A DNA stretch of 64,000 nt from Oceanobacter mangrovi. Lineage in GTDB: Bacteria > Pseudomonadota > Gammaproteobacteria > Pseudomonadales > Oceanobacteraceae. Shown here piece by piece: positions 36,875 to 46,809 of this stretch. The notes under the pieces were generated by a model, which was given only the letters and a program-made list of their open reading frames with translations, was not told the DNA's origin and ran no database searches. A program made the position numbers and the translations under genes. The stretch's first letter is position 1; each line of letters begins with the position of its first letter. The DNA lies in NCBI RefSeq assembly GCF_019740315.1, contig NZ_JAHXZR010000011.1, positions 62,001 to 126,000 of the forward strand, read 5' to 3'.

Positions 36875-39421
36875 ATGCCGGAAAAACATTCCCGATTCAT
36901 GACTGTTCTGACCGTTGGTCAGCAGTTTTTCTCCCGCTCAGCACCCACCGGGACCCGTCTGAGTGCCCTCGCGTGCCTGTGGCTTGCGGTTTTGCCTGCC
37001 CAGGCAGAAGACACGACCAGCCAGGCCGACCAGCCAACCGTTAGTGCAGACAGTATCCGCCTGAATAGCACGCCATTGAACTGGTATCCACGTGCGGCAC
37101 TGACGGCGGAGCAGGCAGCCAGCCTGCCATCCTTTTGCAGCGGCATGTATTTGCCCGCAACACCCGTCACACTGCCAGCCAAACGACTGGAAGCCGAAGC
37201 GGATCACGCCTTCATGGACAGTGATGGCAATGCTGAACTGACCGGTGATGTCACCATGCACTACGGCAGTACCATATTGAAGTCCGACCAGGCCAGCTGG
37301 GATGCTGCCTTGCAACATGGCAGCTTCAGTGGCGATATCCGGGTTGATAACGGCGCGGTAGTCTTGCAGGGCAAGGGTGCCAGTTACAGCCATAATATTG
37401 CTGGCGAGGCTGGCAGTGATGGTACTGGTGACGAAGTCAGCGAGCTGAAACTGCAGCAGTCGGAATATTCCCTGCCCGAACGCCATATGCGTGGCTCAGC
37501 GGATCATATGACCACTCGCTCCGATGGTGTTATTGCCTTGCAAGGGGCGACAGTGACCTGGTGTGAGCCGGGCCAGAACGACTGGCAAATCGCCGCCAGC
37601 GAAATTCATCTGGACCAGCAGAAAGGCATCGGCAGCGCCTGGAATACCCGCCTGGAAGTGATGGACGTGCCGGTGTTTTACCTGCCCTATTACCGTTTCC
37701 CGATTGACGACCGCCGCACCACAGGCTTCCTCGACCCAAGCTTTTCGATTGGTGGTGATGCCGGTTTGCAAGAGCTGAAAACGCCATTTTATCTCAACCT
37801 GGCAGCCAATCTCGATGCCACCATTACGCCACACTATGTCAACGAGCATGGCTGGCTGTGGGAAAACCAGCTGCGCCATAAAACGGCTCTGCTAGGCGAT
37901 GGAGAACTGAACTACGCCTATCTGAATCAGGACGCCAGCACTGGCGACGAACGCTGGCTGATCAACTATCGCCAGTCCGGCAAGATCAGTGAGCGCTGGA
38001 CCCACGAATGGATCTACAACCACGTCAGTGACGACGATTACCTCAGCGACTTCAACTCGTCCTACGGTATCGACCGTTCCACTCACCTGCCGCGCAAGGG
38101 CCGGGTAACCTATCGCGGTGATGACTTCACGGTTAACCTGGAGGCATCCGAATACCAGACCATCGACAGCACCATCAGCCTCGAAGAACGGCCTTACAAA
38201 CGCTTGCCACAGGCCAGTCTGAACTATCAGAAGCGCTGGCAAGATGGCTGGAAGGTCAGCGGTTTACTGCAGGGCAGCCGTTTCCTGCGTGATCAGTCAG
38301 CCCTGATTGATGGCACCGAAGAAAGCCTCAGTGGTTTTGATTCACTCAACGGCAACCGCCTGGTTGCCGATGCGGATCTCGGCTGGCGCTTCGATAACGG
38401 CTGGAGCTATGTTGAACCGCAAGTCAGCTACCGCTACCGCGCCTACCGTCTCGACAGCCATGACAGCAGCTACAACTACGATGCCAACCAGCAATTTGTC
38501 GCGCCACGCTACAGCCTCGACTCCGGTTTGCGTTTTGAACGGCCACTCGATTGGTTCGGCGACCAGCAAACCCAAACGCTGGAGCCGCGTTTGTTCTGGG
38601 TCAAAAGCCCTTACGTCGCCGGACAGGATGAAATCCCGACCTTCGACACCAAGATCACCAGCACCAGTTACGACAGCCTGTTCACTGGCGACCGCTTCAC
38701 CGGCTACGACCGGCTGGCCGACCTGGACCAGGTCAGCATTGGTGCCACCAGCCGCATCGTCGACAGCGAAGGCGACGAATGGCTGCGTTTCAGCCTCGGC
38801 CGGATGTATTTCTCCGGTGATCGACGGGTACAGATTGAGGCCGACGAAATCAACGACAGTCGCGCCACCTCGTCAACGCTGGCCGAACTGGAATGGCGTC
38901 CGAACAACAACTGGGGCATCTACAACACCATGGAATGGGACACCTACGGCAACTTTGCCCGTCAGAGCCGACTGGGAATTCGTTACACCCCGGAAACCAA
39001 TCGCATGCTGAACCTGTCAGTCAACAAGGTTCAGAGTGAAGACAACGATACCAACAGTATCGACGTTGACCTCTACCAGGCGGATATCAACGGCTTCTGG
39101 GCAATTAACGACAGCTGGGCACTGACTGGCCGGGTACTGCGGGATATGAAGCAGTACAACGCGGGCGAACGACGCCCTGAGAGTGCAGTACTGGAATCCC
39201 TCGCCGGATTCGAATACCAGAACTGCTGCTGGCGCTTCCAGCTGATGTACAAGGAAACTTCGCCGACAGCCGATGACGACGCCGACTACAGCACCAACAA
39301 AAGCAACAGCCTGATGTTCAGCATTCAGCTGAAAGGGCTCACTACGCTCGGAGGCGGCACCGATGCCACCCTCCGCAACAGCATTCAGGGTTACACCAGA
39401 CGACAATACCATGACTATTAA
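36875..39421 (+). CDS. lptD: LPS-assembly outer-membrane protein LptD
   Basis: Forms with LptE the outer-membrane translocon that delivers lipopolysaccharide to the cell surface. The protein is about 848 residues. A signal peptide ends LPAQAEDT. An OstA jellyroll domain lies at about 100-250 (AELTGDV, YRFPIDDRRTTGFLDP marks its end). A C-terminal barrel follows. Cys residues suitable for the structural disulfides are present near both ends (FCSGM; NCCWRF). The start is uncertain among a TTG at 36842, ATG at 36875 and ATG at 36899; none has a strong ribosome site. Its stop overlaps surA by 11 bases. Confidence 0.95.
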   Translation: MPEKHSRFMTVLTVGQQFFSRSAPTGTRLSALACLWLAVLPAQAEDTTSQADQPTVSADSIRLNSTPLNWYPRAALTAEQAASLPSFCSGMYLPATPVTLPAKRLEAEADHAFMDSDGNAELTGDVTMHYGSTILKSDQASWDAALQHGSFSGDIRVDNGAVVLQGKGASYSHNIAGEAGSDGTGDEVSELKLQQSEYSLPERHMRGSADHMTTRSDGVIALQGATVTWCEPGQNDWQIAASEIHLDQQKGIGSAWNTRLEVMDVPVFYLPYYRFPIDDRRTTGFLDPSFSIGGDAGLQELKTPFYLNLAANLDATITPHYVNEHGWLWENQLRHKTALLGDGELNYAYLNQDASTGDERWLINYRQSGKISERWTHEWIYNHVSDDDYLSDFNSSYGIDRSTHLPRKGRVTYRGDDFTVNLEASEYQTIDSTISLEERPYKRLPQASLNYQKRWQDGWKVSGLLQGSRFLRDQSALIDGTEESLSGFDSLNGNRLVADADLGWRFDNGWSYVEPQVSYRYRAYRLDSHDSSYNYDANQQFVAPRYSLDSGLRFERPLDWFGDQQTQTLEPRLFWVKSPYVAGQDEIPTFDTKITSTSYDSLFTGDRFTGYDRLADLDQVSIGATSRIVDSEGDEWLRFSLGRMYFSGDRRVQIEADEINDSRATSSTLAELEWRPNNNWGIYNTMEWDTYGNFARQSRLGIRYTPETNRMLNLSVNKVQSEDNDTNSIDVDLYQADINGFWAINDSWALTGRVLRDMKQYNAGERRPESAVLESLAGFEYQNCCWRFQLMYKETSPTADDDADYSTNKSNSLMFSIQLKGLTTLGGGTDATLRNSIQGYTRRQYHDY

Positions 39422-40691
39422 GAAGCTGATTTTTATCTGTTGTGCAACGCTTGCCAGCACCTTCGCCGCCGCCAAACCTGTGCTGATTGACCAGGTGGTG
39501 GCCATCGTCGAAGACGACGTCATCATGCAAAGCGAACTGCAACAGCGTATCGACAACGTTAAATTGCAAAACCGTGGTGCTCGTTTGCCTGCCGAAGACG
39601 TACTGCGCAAGCAGGTGCTGGATCGCCTGATCGAAGAAAGCATCCAGCTGCAAATGGCCCAGCGTATTGGTATTCGTATCAGTGACGCCCAGCTCAACGA
39701 AGCACTGCAGCGTATTGCCTCACAGAACAAGATGTCGCTGGAACAGTTCCGCACTGCCATGGAAGCCGAAGGCGTACCGTTTGCTGCCGCCCGTGACCAG
39801 ATCAAGACCGAAATGGTCACCAGCCGTCTGCAACGCATCAGGGTTGGCGAGACTATCCAGATTACCGATCAGGACGTTGACTACTTCCTCGCGTCGGAAG
39901 CCGGCAAGCAAGCCTCAGCGGCTGAATATCACCTCGGCCACATCATGGTCTCCGTACCTGCCGACGCGACGGCTGCTGACCTGCAAAAAGCCGAACAAAA
40001 AGCTCGTAGCCTGGCTCAGCAAATCCGCGACGGTGCCCGTTTCAGCGACGTCGCGATTGCCGATTCTGACGGCCGCAACGCCCTCAAGGGTGGCGATCTG
40101 GGCTGGCGCAAGGAAGGTCAGCTACCAGGTATTTTTGCCGATGTGGTGCCAAAGCTGAAAGTCGGAGCAGTTTCCGAGCCGATTCGCAGCTCCAGCGGTT
40201 ACCACCTGGTATCGGTACTGGAAAAACGTGGCGGCAACACCCAGATGGTGACCCAGTATCAGGTTCGTCACATTCTCATCAGCCCGAACAAACTGCGAGA
40301 CAAGGTAGCCGCCGAGAAACTTGCCAACGATCTATACGTGCGGCTGCAAAATGGTGAAGACTTCGCCGCGCTGGCAAAACAATACAGTGATGACCCGGGC
40401 AGCGGTGCCAACGGTGGCGATCTGGGCTGGGCCAACCCCGGCGACATGGTGCCGGAGTTCGACACCACCATGCAGCAATCCGAAATTGGCCACATCAGCG
40501 CGCCATTCGAAACCCAGTTCGGCTGGCACATTTTGCAGGTTGAAGACCGTCGTCAAACTGATATTGGTGCCCAGGTACAACGTGGCCAGGTGCGCCAACT
40601 GCTGTACAGCCGTCGTTTTGAAGAAGAATTACCAATCTGGTTGCGTAAAATTCGTACTGAAGCCTACGTCGATATCAAGGAGCCATCATGA
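39411..40691 (+). CDS. surA: Periplasmic chaperone/peptidyl-prolyl isomerase SurA
   Basis: Escorts unfolded outer-membrane proteins, including LptD, through the periplasm. The 426-residue protein has a signal peptide (ends TFAAAKP), an N-terminal chaperone domain ([17 protein letters not shown]), and two parvulin domains (about 170-270 from YHLGHIMVS and 285-385 from YQVRHILIS). A C-terminal helix follows. The ATG at 39411 lies inside the end of lptD. The next gene, pdxA, overlaps it by four bases. Confidence 0.97.
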   Translation: MTIKKLIFICCATLASTFAAAKPVLIDQVVAIVEDDVIMQSELQQRIDNVKLQNRGARLPAEDVLRKQVLDRLIEESIQLQMAQRIGIRISDAQLNEALQRIASQNKMSLEQFRTAMEAEGVPFAAARDQIKTEMVTSRLQRIRVGETIQITDQDVDYFLASEAGKQASAAEYHLGHIMVSVPADATAADLQKAEQKARSLAQQIRDGARFSDVAIADSDGRNALKGGDLGWRKEGQLPGIFADVVPKLKVGAVSEPIRSSSGYHLVSVLEKRGGNTQMVTQYQVRHILISPNKLRDKVAAEKLANDLYVRLQNGEDFAALAKQYSDDPGSGANGGDLGWANPGDMVPEFDTTMQQSEIGHISAPFETQFGWHILQVEDRRQTDIGAQVQRGQVRQLLYSRRFEEELPIWLRKIRTEAYVDIKEPS

Positions 40692-41695
40692 TCCATCGAC
40701 TGGCCATTACGGCAGGTGAACCCGCTGGCATCGGCCCGGACCTTTGTGTCCAGCTGGCCCAGCAAGGCAGCCAGCATCAGCTGGTTGTGATTGCCGACGA
40801 AACCCTGCTGAAACAGCGGGCAGAGCAGCTGCAACTGCCGCTGCAACTGCTGCCATTTGATGCTGCTGATCCACGCCAGCCGACCGCCCCCGGCCAACTG
40901 TTTGTCGCCGACGTGCCACTGGCCGCCAAAGTGGTTGCCGGTCAGCTCAACGTCGCCAACGGCCAGTACGTACTCAACACCCTGACATTGGCTGCTGAAG
41001 GCTGTCACGACGGCAGCTGGGACGCGATTGTCACAGCCCCGGTTCACAAGGGTGTGATCAACGATGCCGGTGTCAGTTTCAGCGGCCATACCGAATATTT
41101 CCGCGACTTCGCCGGTATCGAAGAAGTCGTCATGATGCTGGCTACTGAGGACCTGCGAGTGGCGCTGGTGACCACCCACCTGCCGCTGCGGGACGTCGCC
41201 GATGCGATTACGCCAGAGCGCCTGAAACGGGTCAGCCGTATTCTCAATCAGGATCTGAAAACCTTTTTTGGCTGTGCCGAGCCGCGCATTCTGGTCGCTG
41301 GTCTGAACCCGCACGCCGGGGAGGATGGTCATCTGGGCCGCGAAGAGCTGGATATCATCATCCCGACGCTGCAGCAGCTGCGGGATGAAGAAGGCATGAA
41401 GCTGATCGGGCCGCTGCCAGCCGATACCCTCTACACCCCGAAACACCTGCAACACGCCGATGCAACCCTCGCCATGTATCATGATCAGGGTCTGCCCGTG
41501 TTGAAATTTCATGGTTTCGGACGTGCCGCCAACATCACTCTCGGGCTACCCTTTATCAGAACCTCGGTTGACCACGGCACCGCGCTGGATCTTGCCGGCA
41601 CCGGCAAGGCCGATATGGGCAGTTTGCTGACCGCCATTAACGTTGCGGCACAGATGGCCAACAGCCGTCAGACGGCCAACCAGCCACTGCACTGA
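40688..41695 (+). CDS. pdxA: 4-hydroxythreonine-4-phosphate dehydrogenase
   Basis: An NAD-dependent step of pyridoxal phosphate synthesis by the DXP-dependent route. The 335-residue length is normal. Family motifs: [12 protein letters not shown] at the start, [18 protein letters not shown] and [11 protein letters not shown]. The metal-binding His residues lie in these motifs. The start overlaps the surA stop as ATGA, so translation is coupled. Confidence 0.97.
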   Translation: MIHRLAITAGEPAGIGPDLCVQLAQQGSQHQLVVIADETLLKQRAEQLQLPLQLLPFDAADPRQPTAPGQLFVADVPLAAKVVAGQLNVANGQYVLNTLTLAAEGCHDGSWDAIVTAPVHKGVINDAGVSFSGHTEYFRDFAGIEEVVMMLATEDLRVALVTTHLPLRDVADAITPERLKRVSRILNQDLKTFFGCAEPRILVAGLNPHAGEDGHLGREELDIIIPTLQQLRDEEGMKLIGPLPADTLYTPKHLQHADATLAMYHDQGLPVLKFHGFGRAANITLGLPFIRTSVDHGTALDLAGTGKADMGSLLTAINVAAQMANSRQTANQPLH

Positions 41696-41752
41696 ACACA
41701 CAGAATTAAACGCCCTGTCGCCAACCAGGCGACAGGCAGCACGAGCTGAACT

Positions 41753-42571
41753 ATGAAAGCCAATATGCATGGCCACCGCGCCAGAAAACGTTTCGGTCAG
41801 AACTTTCTGCACGATCCGTACATCATCAGCAAGATTGTGAGTGCCATTCACCCACAACCAACCGATTGCCTGGTCGAGGTTGGACCAGGTATGGGCGCGC
41901 TGACCGAACCCTTGCTGGAAGCTTCCGGCAAGCTCAACGTGGTCGAACTCGACCGCGACCTGATTCCGATTCTGCGGACCAAGTTTTTCAACTACCCGGA
42001 ATTCCGGATCTACGAAGGTGACGCGCTCAAGTTCGACTTCAGCCAGCTGCTCGAACCGGGTCAGCGGCTACGGATTGTCGGCAACCTGCCGTACAACATT
42101 TCAACACCGCTGATTTTCCACTTCCTCAGCCATCACGCCCAGGTGCAGGACATGCACTTCATGCTGCAGAAGGAAGTGGTTGAACGTCTGGGCGCAGTTC
42201 CAGGTAATGGCGACTACGGCCGCCTGAGCATCATGGCGCAGTATTACTGCAAGGTTGAACCGCTGTTTATCGTTGGCCCGGGTTCATTCAATCCACCGCC
42301 AAAAGTGGATTCCGCCATTGTTCGCATGATTCCCTACGAAACGCTGCCGATTCAGGCGAAAGACGTCAAAACCCTCGAACGCGTGGTTCGCGAAGCCTTC
42401 AACATGCGCCGCAAGACCATTCGCAATACCTTGAAAAACCTGATTTCAGCAGACGCTCTGGCTCAACTGGGCATTGATACCGGCCTGCGTCCTGAAGTGC
42501 TGACCCTGGCTCAATACGTCACCATCGCCGATGCCGTGTACGAGCAACAGGCCGCCAGCGAAACCGAATAA
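41753..42571 (+). CDS. rsmA: 16S rRNA dimethyladenosine transferase RsmA (KsgA)
   Basis: Dimethylates A1518 and A1519 of 16S rRNA late in 30S maturation. The 272-residue protein shows the opening [11 protein letters not shown], the SAM-binding [14 protein letters not shown], and the catalytic NLPYNIST. The C-terminal helical domain is intact. It stands in the conserved surA-pdxA-rsmA-apaG-apaH order and is followed by apaG after 11 bases. Confidence 0.97.
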   Translation: MKANMHGHRARKRFGQNFLHDPYIISKIVSAIHPQPTDCLVEVGPGMGALTEPLLEASGKLNVVELDRDLIPILRTKFFNYPEFRIYEGDALKFDFSQLLEPGQRLRIVGNLPYNISTPLIFHFLSHHAQVQDMHFMLQKEVVERLGAVPGNGDYGRLSIMAQYYCKVEPLFIVGPGSFNPPPKVDSAIVRMIPYETLPIQAKDVKTLERVVREAFNMRRKTIRNTLKNLISADALAQLGIDTGLRPEVLTLAQYVTIADAVYEQQAASETE

Positions 42572-42582
42572 CGGAGCCTGAC

Positions 42583-42960
42583 ATGGAACTCAGTGACAGC
42601 ATACTGATTGAGGCAATGCCCCAGTATCTGGACGATCAATCCGACCCGGAAGACGAGCGGTTTGTTTTCAGTTATCGCATTGTCATTATCAACAACGCCC
42701 GCCAGCCGGTGACCCTGCGCACCCGCCACTGGTTTATCACCAATGGCAACGGCGATGTGCAGGAAGTCAAAGGCGAAGGGGTCATCGGTGAACAGCCGAC
42801 CATCCAGCCGTGTGAGGAATACGAATACACCTCCGGTGCTGTGCTCAGCACCGCGGTTGGCAGCATGCGTGGCTATTACGTTATGGAAGCGGCTGACGGC
42901 ACGCTGTTCCATGCCTCCATTCCGGTGTTTACGCTGGCGTCTACCCACGCGCTGAACTAG
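42583..42960 (+). CDS. apaG: ApaG protein
   Basis: A 125-residue protein of the ApaG/DUF525 immunoglobulin-like fold. Typical features: RFVFSYRIVIINNA, the RTRHWFITNGNG segment, and YEYTSGAVLST. Its biochemical role is unsettled. Nucleotide binding and protein-protein contact have been suggested for the family. It lies between rsmA and apaH, its usual place. Confidence 0.95.
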   Translation: MELSDSILIEAMPQYLDDQSDPEDERFVFSYRIVIINNARQPVTLRTRHWFITNGNGDVQEVKGEGVIGEQPTIQPCEEYEYTSGAVLSTAVGSMRGYYVMEAADGTLFHASIPVFTLASTHALN

Positions 42961-42967
42961 TGGACGT

Positions 42968-43003
42968 TCTCAATTAATAAAACGGCCCGTTAATTAATTG
43001 AGA
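42968..43003. other. Long AT-rich inverted repeat between apaG and apaH
   Basis: The arms TCTCAATTAAT and ATTAATTGAGA are perfect complements. An inner AACGG/CCGTT pair extends the hairpin with a small bulge, so almost all of the 36 bases can pair. There is no T-run beyond it. It lies in the 75-base gap in front of apaH and could be an operator, or an RNA hairpin limiting read-through into apaH. Confidence 0.55.
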
Positions 43004-43035
43004 GCTCTCCTGACAGGTGGCAAACAGAAAATCAT

Positions 43036-43857
43036 ATGGCAATATACGCAATTGGTGATATTCAGGGTTGCTACGAACCGCTGCAGCGACTGCTGCAGCT
43101 GATTCAGTTCGACCCGCAACATGATCAGCTTTGGCTGGCCGGTGATCTGGTTAACCGAGGTCCGGACAACCTGGCCGTGTTACGCTGGGCCAAATCCCTT
43201 GGTAACCGGGTCATTGCAGTACTGGGCAATCACGACCTGCACTTGCTGGCGCGCTACTACGGCGGCGAAAAAAAGAGCAAGAGCGACACCATTGATGACG
43301 TGCTGCAGGCAGCGGATTGTGCCGAATTGATGGATTGGCTACGCCACTGTCCACTGGTTCACCTGTCGGATGATGGCAGCTGGTGCATGAGCCACGCTGG
43401 CATTCCCCCTTTGTGGAGTGCCGGCAAGGCACGCCAGCTGGCAGCCGAAGTCGAAACCGTGTTGCAGGGCGAACAGTGTCAGCAACTGATGGCTGAAATG
43501 TACGGCAATAAGCCAAATATCTGGTCAGATGACCTGCAAGGAACGGATCGTTGGCGAGCCATCGTCAATCATTTGACGCGTATGCGCTTTATCGATCAGC
43601 AGTGTCGACTCGACTTCAAGGCCAAGGAAGGATTGGATAGCGCGCCCGAAGGATATTTTCCCTGGTTTAAAGCGCCCCAATATGAGGCAAAAAACGCCAA
43701 AACACGCATCATTTTCGGACATTGGGCGGCTCTGGCTGGCCACACCGGCAATAACACGCTTTTTGCCCTTGATACCGGTTGTGTCTGGGGCGGCAGCCTG
43801 ACCGCCATGCGGCTGGATGACCAACAACGTTTTTCGGTACCGGCGAATCCCGGTTAA
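43036..43857 (+). CDS. apaH: Bis(5'-nucleosyl)-tetraphosphatase, symmetrical (ApaH)
   Basis: Hydrolyses Ap4A to two ADP, and removes Np4 caps from RNA in E. coli. The 273-residue protein has the metallophosphatase motifs GDIQGC, GDLVNRGPDN, LGNHDLHLL and, later, GHWAAL. The start has no strong ribosome site immediately upstream. It is preceded by a large inverted repeat and followed after 38 bases by glpE. Confidence 0.97.
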   Translation: MAIYAIGDIQGCYEPLQRLLQLIQFDPQHDQLWLAGDLVNRGPDNLAVLRWAKSLGNRVIAVLGNHDLHLLARYYGGEKKSKSDTIDDVLQAADCAELMDWLRHCPLVHLSDDGSWCMSHAGIPPLWSAGKARQLAAEVETVLQGEQCQQLMAEMYGNKPNIWSDDLQGTDRWRAIVNHLTRMRFIDQQCRLDFKAKEGLDSAPEGYFPWFKAPQYEAKNAKTRIIFGHWAALAGHTGNNTLFALDTGCVWGGSLTAMRLDDQQRFSVPANPG

Positions 43858-43895
43858 CGGCTGCAACAATCACAGAACCATCACAGGAGACAGCC

Positions 43896-44219
43896 ATGAG
43901 CAAGTTTACCCAGATCACTCCGGAGCAGGCTAAAACCATGCTGGAGGAAGGCAACGTCAACGTTGCCGACATCCGTGACGCCATGAGCTACGGCTCCGGC
44001 CACATCGCAGGCGCCAAGCGGGTTGATAACAGCAATCTGCGTGAATTTATGGCTGCCGCTGATGCCTCTGCCCCACTGATCGTGTGCTGCTATCACGGTA
44101 ATTCCAGCCAGGGTGCTGCACAGTTTTTTGCCGAACAGGGTTACAGCCAGGCCTATAGCCTGATTGGCGGCTACGAACGCTGGAAATTGATGCATCCAGA
44201 GCTGTGCGAACGCGGCTGA
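43896..44219 (+). CDS. glpE: Thiosulfate sulfurtransferase GlpE (single-domain rhodanese)
   Basis: A 107-residue single rhodanese domain. The active-site loop is CYHGNSS with catalytic Cys65, the same position and sequence as E. coli GlpE. It has AGGAGA just before the start. It follows apaH as in Pseudomonas, and is the second rhodanese in this window after rhdA; the loops differ, so substrates or partners probably differ. Confidence 0.94.
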   Translation: MSKFTQITPEQAKTMLEEGNVNVADIRDAMSYGSGHIAGAKRVDNSNLREFMAAADASAPLIVCCYHGNSSQGAAQFFAEQGYSQAYSLIGGYERWKLMHPELCERG

Positions 44220-44530
44220 TCCAGCTGCAATTCCGGCCGCTGCCACAGTCATGTGCCCGGCCGGTCTCCCTCTCCAGGCTGGTTTCCCGGCAGCCAAGAT
44301 CGAACCTCCGCCTGACACCCGTTTCACAATCTTTACACTAACTTTTTTATACCCAGCTATCGTCCCCTGAAACCCTGATGAAATCTGGCTTTACGCTTCT
44401 GCCTGTAATTTTTCAAAGGCGTTAAAACGGTTGCCCATACAGCAACACTGAGCTGCATTTGGCAACCCCGGCACACTCAATGCATATTACAAACAGGTGT
44501 CAGAAATATGTGATATCGCCAATTTGGGGC
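44220..44530. other. Non-coding gap upstream of prkA
   Basis: No convincing gene. A GC stem (CCGGCCG at 44233 with CGGCCGG at 44258, 18-base loop) may help end glpE transcription, but it lacks a T-run. The rest is AT-richer sequence leading to the prkA promoter region. The gap to prkA totals about 500 bases. Confidence 0.5.
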
Positions 44531-44565
44531 TAGACTGAACCAAACGGGGTTTGGTTGACCAAAGA
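44528..44565 (+). promoter_or_regulatory. Sigma-S-like -10 element and overlapping hairpins at the prkA leader
   Basis: GCTAGACTGAA (from 44529) matches the extended sigma-S -10 consensus KCTAYACTTAA at 9 of 11 positions. Immediately after it, AACCAAAC-GGG-GTTTGGTT makes an 8-bp stem. A second possible stem, TTTGGT-TG-ACCAAA, shares the middle arm, so the two exclude each other. If transcription starts near 44543, the leader is about 175 bases. E. coli yeaGH is known to depend on RpoS, which fits. Confidence 0.5.
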
Positions 44566-44717
44566 GAGAATGACGCTAACAGAGCAAGCTAAATTGCCTG
44601 GCTCTGCGGCTTCGACAACCATCAACAGACAACGAACAGTTATTTTTTATTCAAGAGGAACGCCGCAAGCAACGACGTCATCCGAACATCGCTATCTACC
44701 TGCCGAAGAGGTGAACA

Positions 44718-46640
44718 ATGAGTGTATTCAGCCGTTTTCAAGAGCGTTACCAGGCCACTCAGCAAGAAGTCATGAGCCTGCAAGACTACCTCGAGCTCTG
44801 TAAGCAAGACCCGAGTGTGTATGCCACAGCCGCCGAGCGCATGCTTATGGCGATTGGTGAACCGGAACTGGTAGACACGTCGAAAGACCTGCGTCTCAGC
44901 CGAATCTTTTCCAACAAGGTGATCAAGCGCTACCCGGCCTTCAATGAATTCTATGGCATGGAAGAAGCCGTCGAGAGCATCGTTTCCTATTTCCGTCACG
45001 CCGCCCAGGGGCTGGAAGAGCGCAAGCAAGTGCTCTATCTGCTGGGTCCGGTAGGTGGTGGTAAATCCTCCCTCGCCGAACGTCTGAAACAACTGATCCA
45101 GGCGATTCCGTTCTACGCCATCAAGGGTTCGCCGGTATTTGAATCGCCACTTGGCCTGTTTGACCCGGTCGAAGACGGCGCCATTCTGCAGGAAGACTTT
45201 GGTATTCCGGAGCGCTATCTCGGCCGAGTGATGTCACCCTGGGCGGTCAAACGCCTGCACGAATATGGCGGTGATATTTCCAAGTTCGAAGTCGTCAAAC
45301 TCTATCCATCCATTCTCGACCAGACCGGTGTCGCCAAAACCGAACCCGGTGACGAGAACAACCAGGATATTTCCTCACTGGTCGGCAAGGTCGACATCCG
45401 CAAACTGGAAGACTTCTCCCAGGATGATCCGGATGCCTACGCCTACTCAGGTGCACTCTGTCGCGCCAACCAGGGCCTGATGGAATTCGTTGAAATGTTC
45501 AAGGCACCGATCAAGGTGCTGCACCCACTGCTGACCGCGACCCAGGAGGGTAACTACAACGGTACCGAAGGCATGGGCGCGATTCCGTTTGAAGGCGTGA
45601 TTCTGGCGCACTCCAACGAATCCGAATGGCAAACCTTCAAGAACAACAAAAACAACGAGGCCTTCCTCGACCGTGTTTACATCGTCAAGGTGCCTTATTG
45701 TTTGCGTGTGAATGAAGAGGTGAAGATCTACGAAAAGCTGCTCGAACACAGCTCACTGTCACACGCCCCCTGTGCGCCCGACACGCTGAAAATGCTGGCC
45801 AAGTTCACCGTACTTTCGCGTCTGAAAGAGCCGGAAAACTCCAGCATTTATTCGAAGATGCGAATCTATAACGGCGAAAACCTCAAAGACACGGACCCTA
45901 AAGCCAAGTCGATTCAGGAATACCGCGACGGTGCTGGTGTTGATGAAGGCATGTCCGGTATCTCAACCCGTTTCGCCTTCAAGATTCTGTCCAAGGTCTT
46001 TAACTTCGACAGCACAGAAGTAGCCGCTAACCCGGTTCACCTGCTGTATGTTCTCGAACAGGCGATCGAACAGGAACAGTATCCTGACGACACCCACAAC
46101 CGTTACCTCAACTACCTGAAGGAATACCTGGCCCACGAATACGTCGAATTCATTGGCAAGGAAATCCAGACTGCCTATCTGGAATCCTACTCAGAATATG
46201 GCCAGAACATCTTTGACCGTTACGTGACCTACGCCGATTTCTGGATTCAGGATCAGGAGTACCGTGATCCAGAAACGGGTGAAATGCTTGATCGTACCTC
46301 GATCAACGAAGAGCTGGAGAAAATCGAGAAGTCGGCTGGTATCAGCAATCCAAAAGACTTCCGCAATGAGATCGTCAACTTCGTGTTGCGTGCCCGCGCC
46401 AACAACAACGGCAACAACCCGAGCTGGCAGTCCTACGAAAAGATGCGTTCAGTGATCGAGAAGAAAATGTTCTCCAACACCGAAGATCTGTTGCCGGTTA
46501 TTTCGTTCTCAGCCAAGTCATCCAACGACGATCAGCGCAAGCACGACGATTTTGTCGCCCGTATGACCGATCGTGGCTACACCGAGAAACAGGTACGACT
46601 GTTGTCTGAATGGTATCTGCGGGTTCGCAAATCGCAGTAA
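44718..46640 (+). CDS. prkA: PrkA/YeaG family serine protein kinase (AAA+ type)
   Basis: A 640-residue protein with an N-terminal AAA+-like domain, Walker A GPVGGGKSSL at about residue 113, and a C-terminal kinase-related domain. E. coli YeaG acts in nitrogen starvation and stationary-phase survival, and PrkA in Bacillus is described as a kinase or ATP-dependent protease. The substrate is unknown. It heads the conserved trio prkA-yeaH-spoVR. Two strong GC hairpins separate it from yeaH, suggesting that it is expressed above the distal genes. Confidence 0.95.
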   Translation: MSVFSRFQERYQATQQEVMSLQDYLELCKQDPSVYATAAERMLMAIGEPELVDTSKDLRLSRIFSNKVIKRYPAFNEFYGMEEAVESIVSYFRHAAQGLEERKQVLYLLGPVGGGKSSLAERLKQLIQAIPFYAIKGSPVFESPLGLFDPVEDGAILQEDFGIPERYLGRVMSPWAVKRLHEYGGDISKFEVVKLYPSILDQTGVAKTEPGDENNQDISSLVGKVDIRKLEDFSQDDPDAYAYSGALCRANQGLMEFVEMFKAPIKVLHPLLTATQEGNYNGTEGMGAIPFEGVILAHSNESEWQTFKNNKNNEAFLDRVYIVKVPYCLRVNEEVKIYEKLLEHSSLSHAPCAPDTLKMLAKFTVLSRLKEPENSSIYSKMRIYNGENLKDTDPKAKSIQEYRDGAGVDEGMSGISTRFAFKILSKVFNFDSTEVAANPVHLLYVLEQAIEQEQYPDDTHNRYLNYLKEYLAHEYVEFIGKEIQTAYLESYSEYGQNIFDRYVTYADFWIQDQEYRDPETGEMLDRTSINEELEKIEKSAGISNPKDFRNEIVNFVLRARANNNGNNPSWQSYEKMRSVIEKKMFSNTEDLLPVISFSAKSSNDDQRKHDDFVARMTDRGYTEKQVRLLSEWYLRVRKSQ

Positions 46641-46652
46641 GGCCTTGATGTT

Positions 46653-46704
46653 GGCCCGCCAGGCGGGCCGATAACAGGCTGCACAGGGCCGGAATTTCCG
46701 GCCC
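46653..46704. other. Two GC-rich hairpins between prkA and yeaH
   Basis: GGCCCGC-CAG-GCGGGCC (46653-46669) and GGGCCGGAA-T-TTCCGGCCC (46686-46704) are both perfect inverted repeats in the 169-base gap. Neither has a following T-run. They could lower read-through or protect the prkA mRNA 3' end. Confidence 0.6.
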
Positions 46705-46809
46705 GCTATCAAGATTATTGGGAGGTTTGGACAAGCGCGCAGCGCAGGCAAGGCCAATCTTTCACGCCAGGGTCGAGCGCGCCGTTTGTCTCTCTCGTAA
46801 GGGGGTTAG

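Noticed and set aside
44460-44500. Sigma-54-like promoter ahead of prkA (GGCA...GGCAC)
   Set aside because: The GG and GC pairs are not at the required 10-base spacing.
44555-44803. Open frame starting MTKERMTLTEQ in the prkA leader
   Set aside because: It runs into prkA in another frame, with no ribosome site and non-coding composition; the stretch is better explained as leader RNA.
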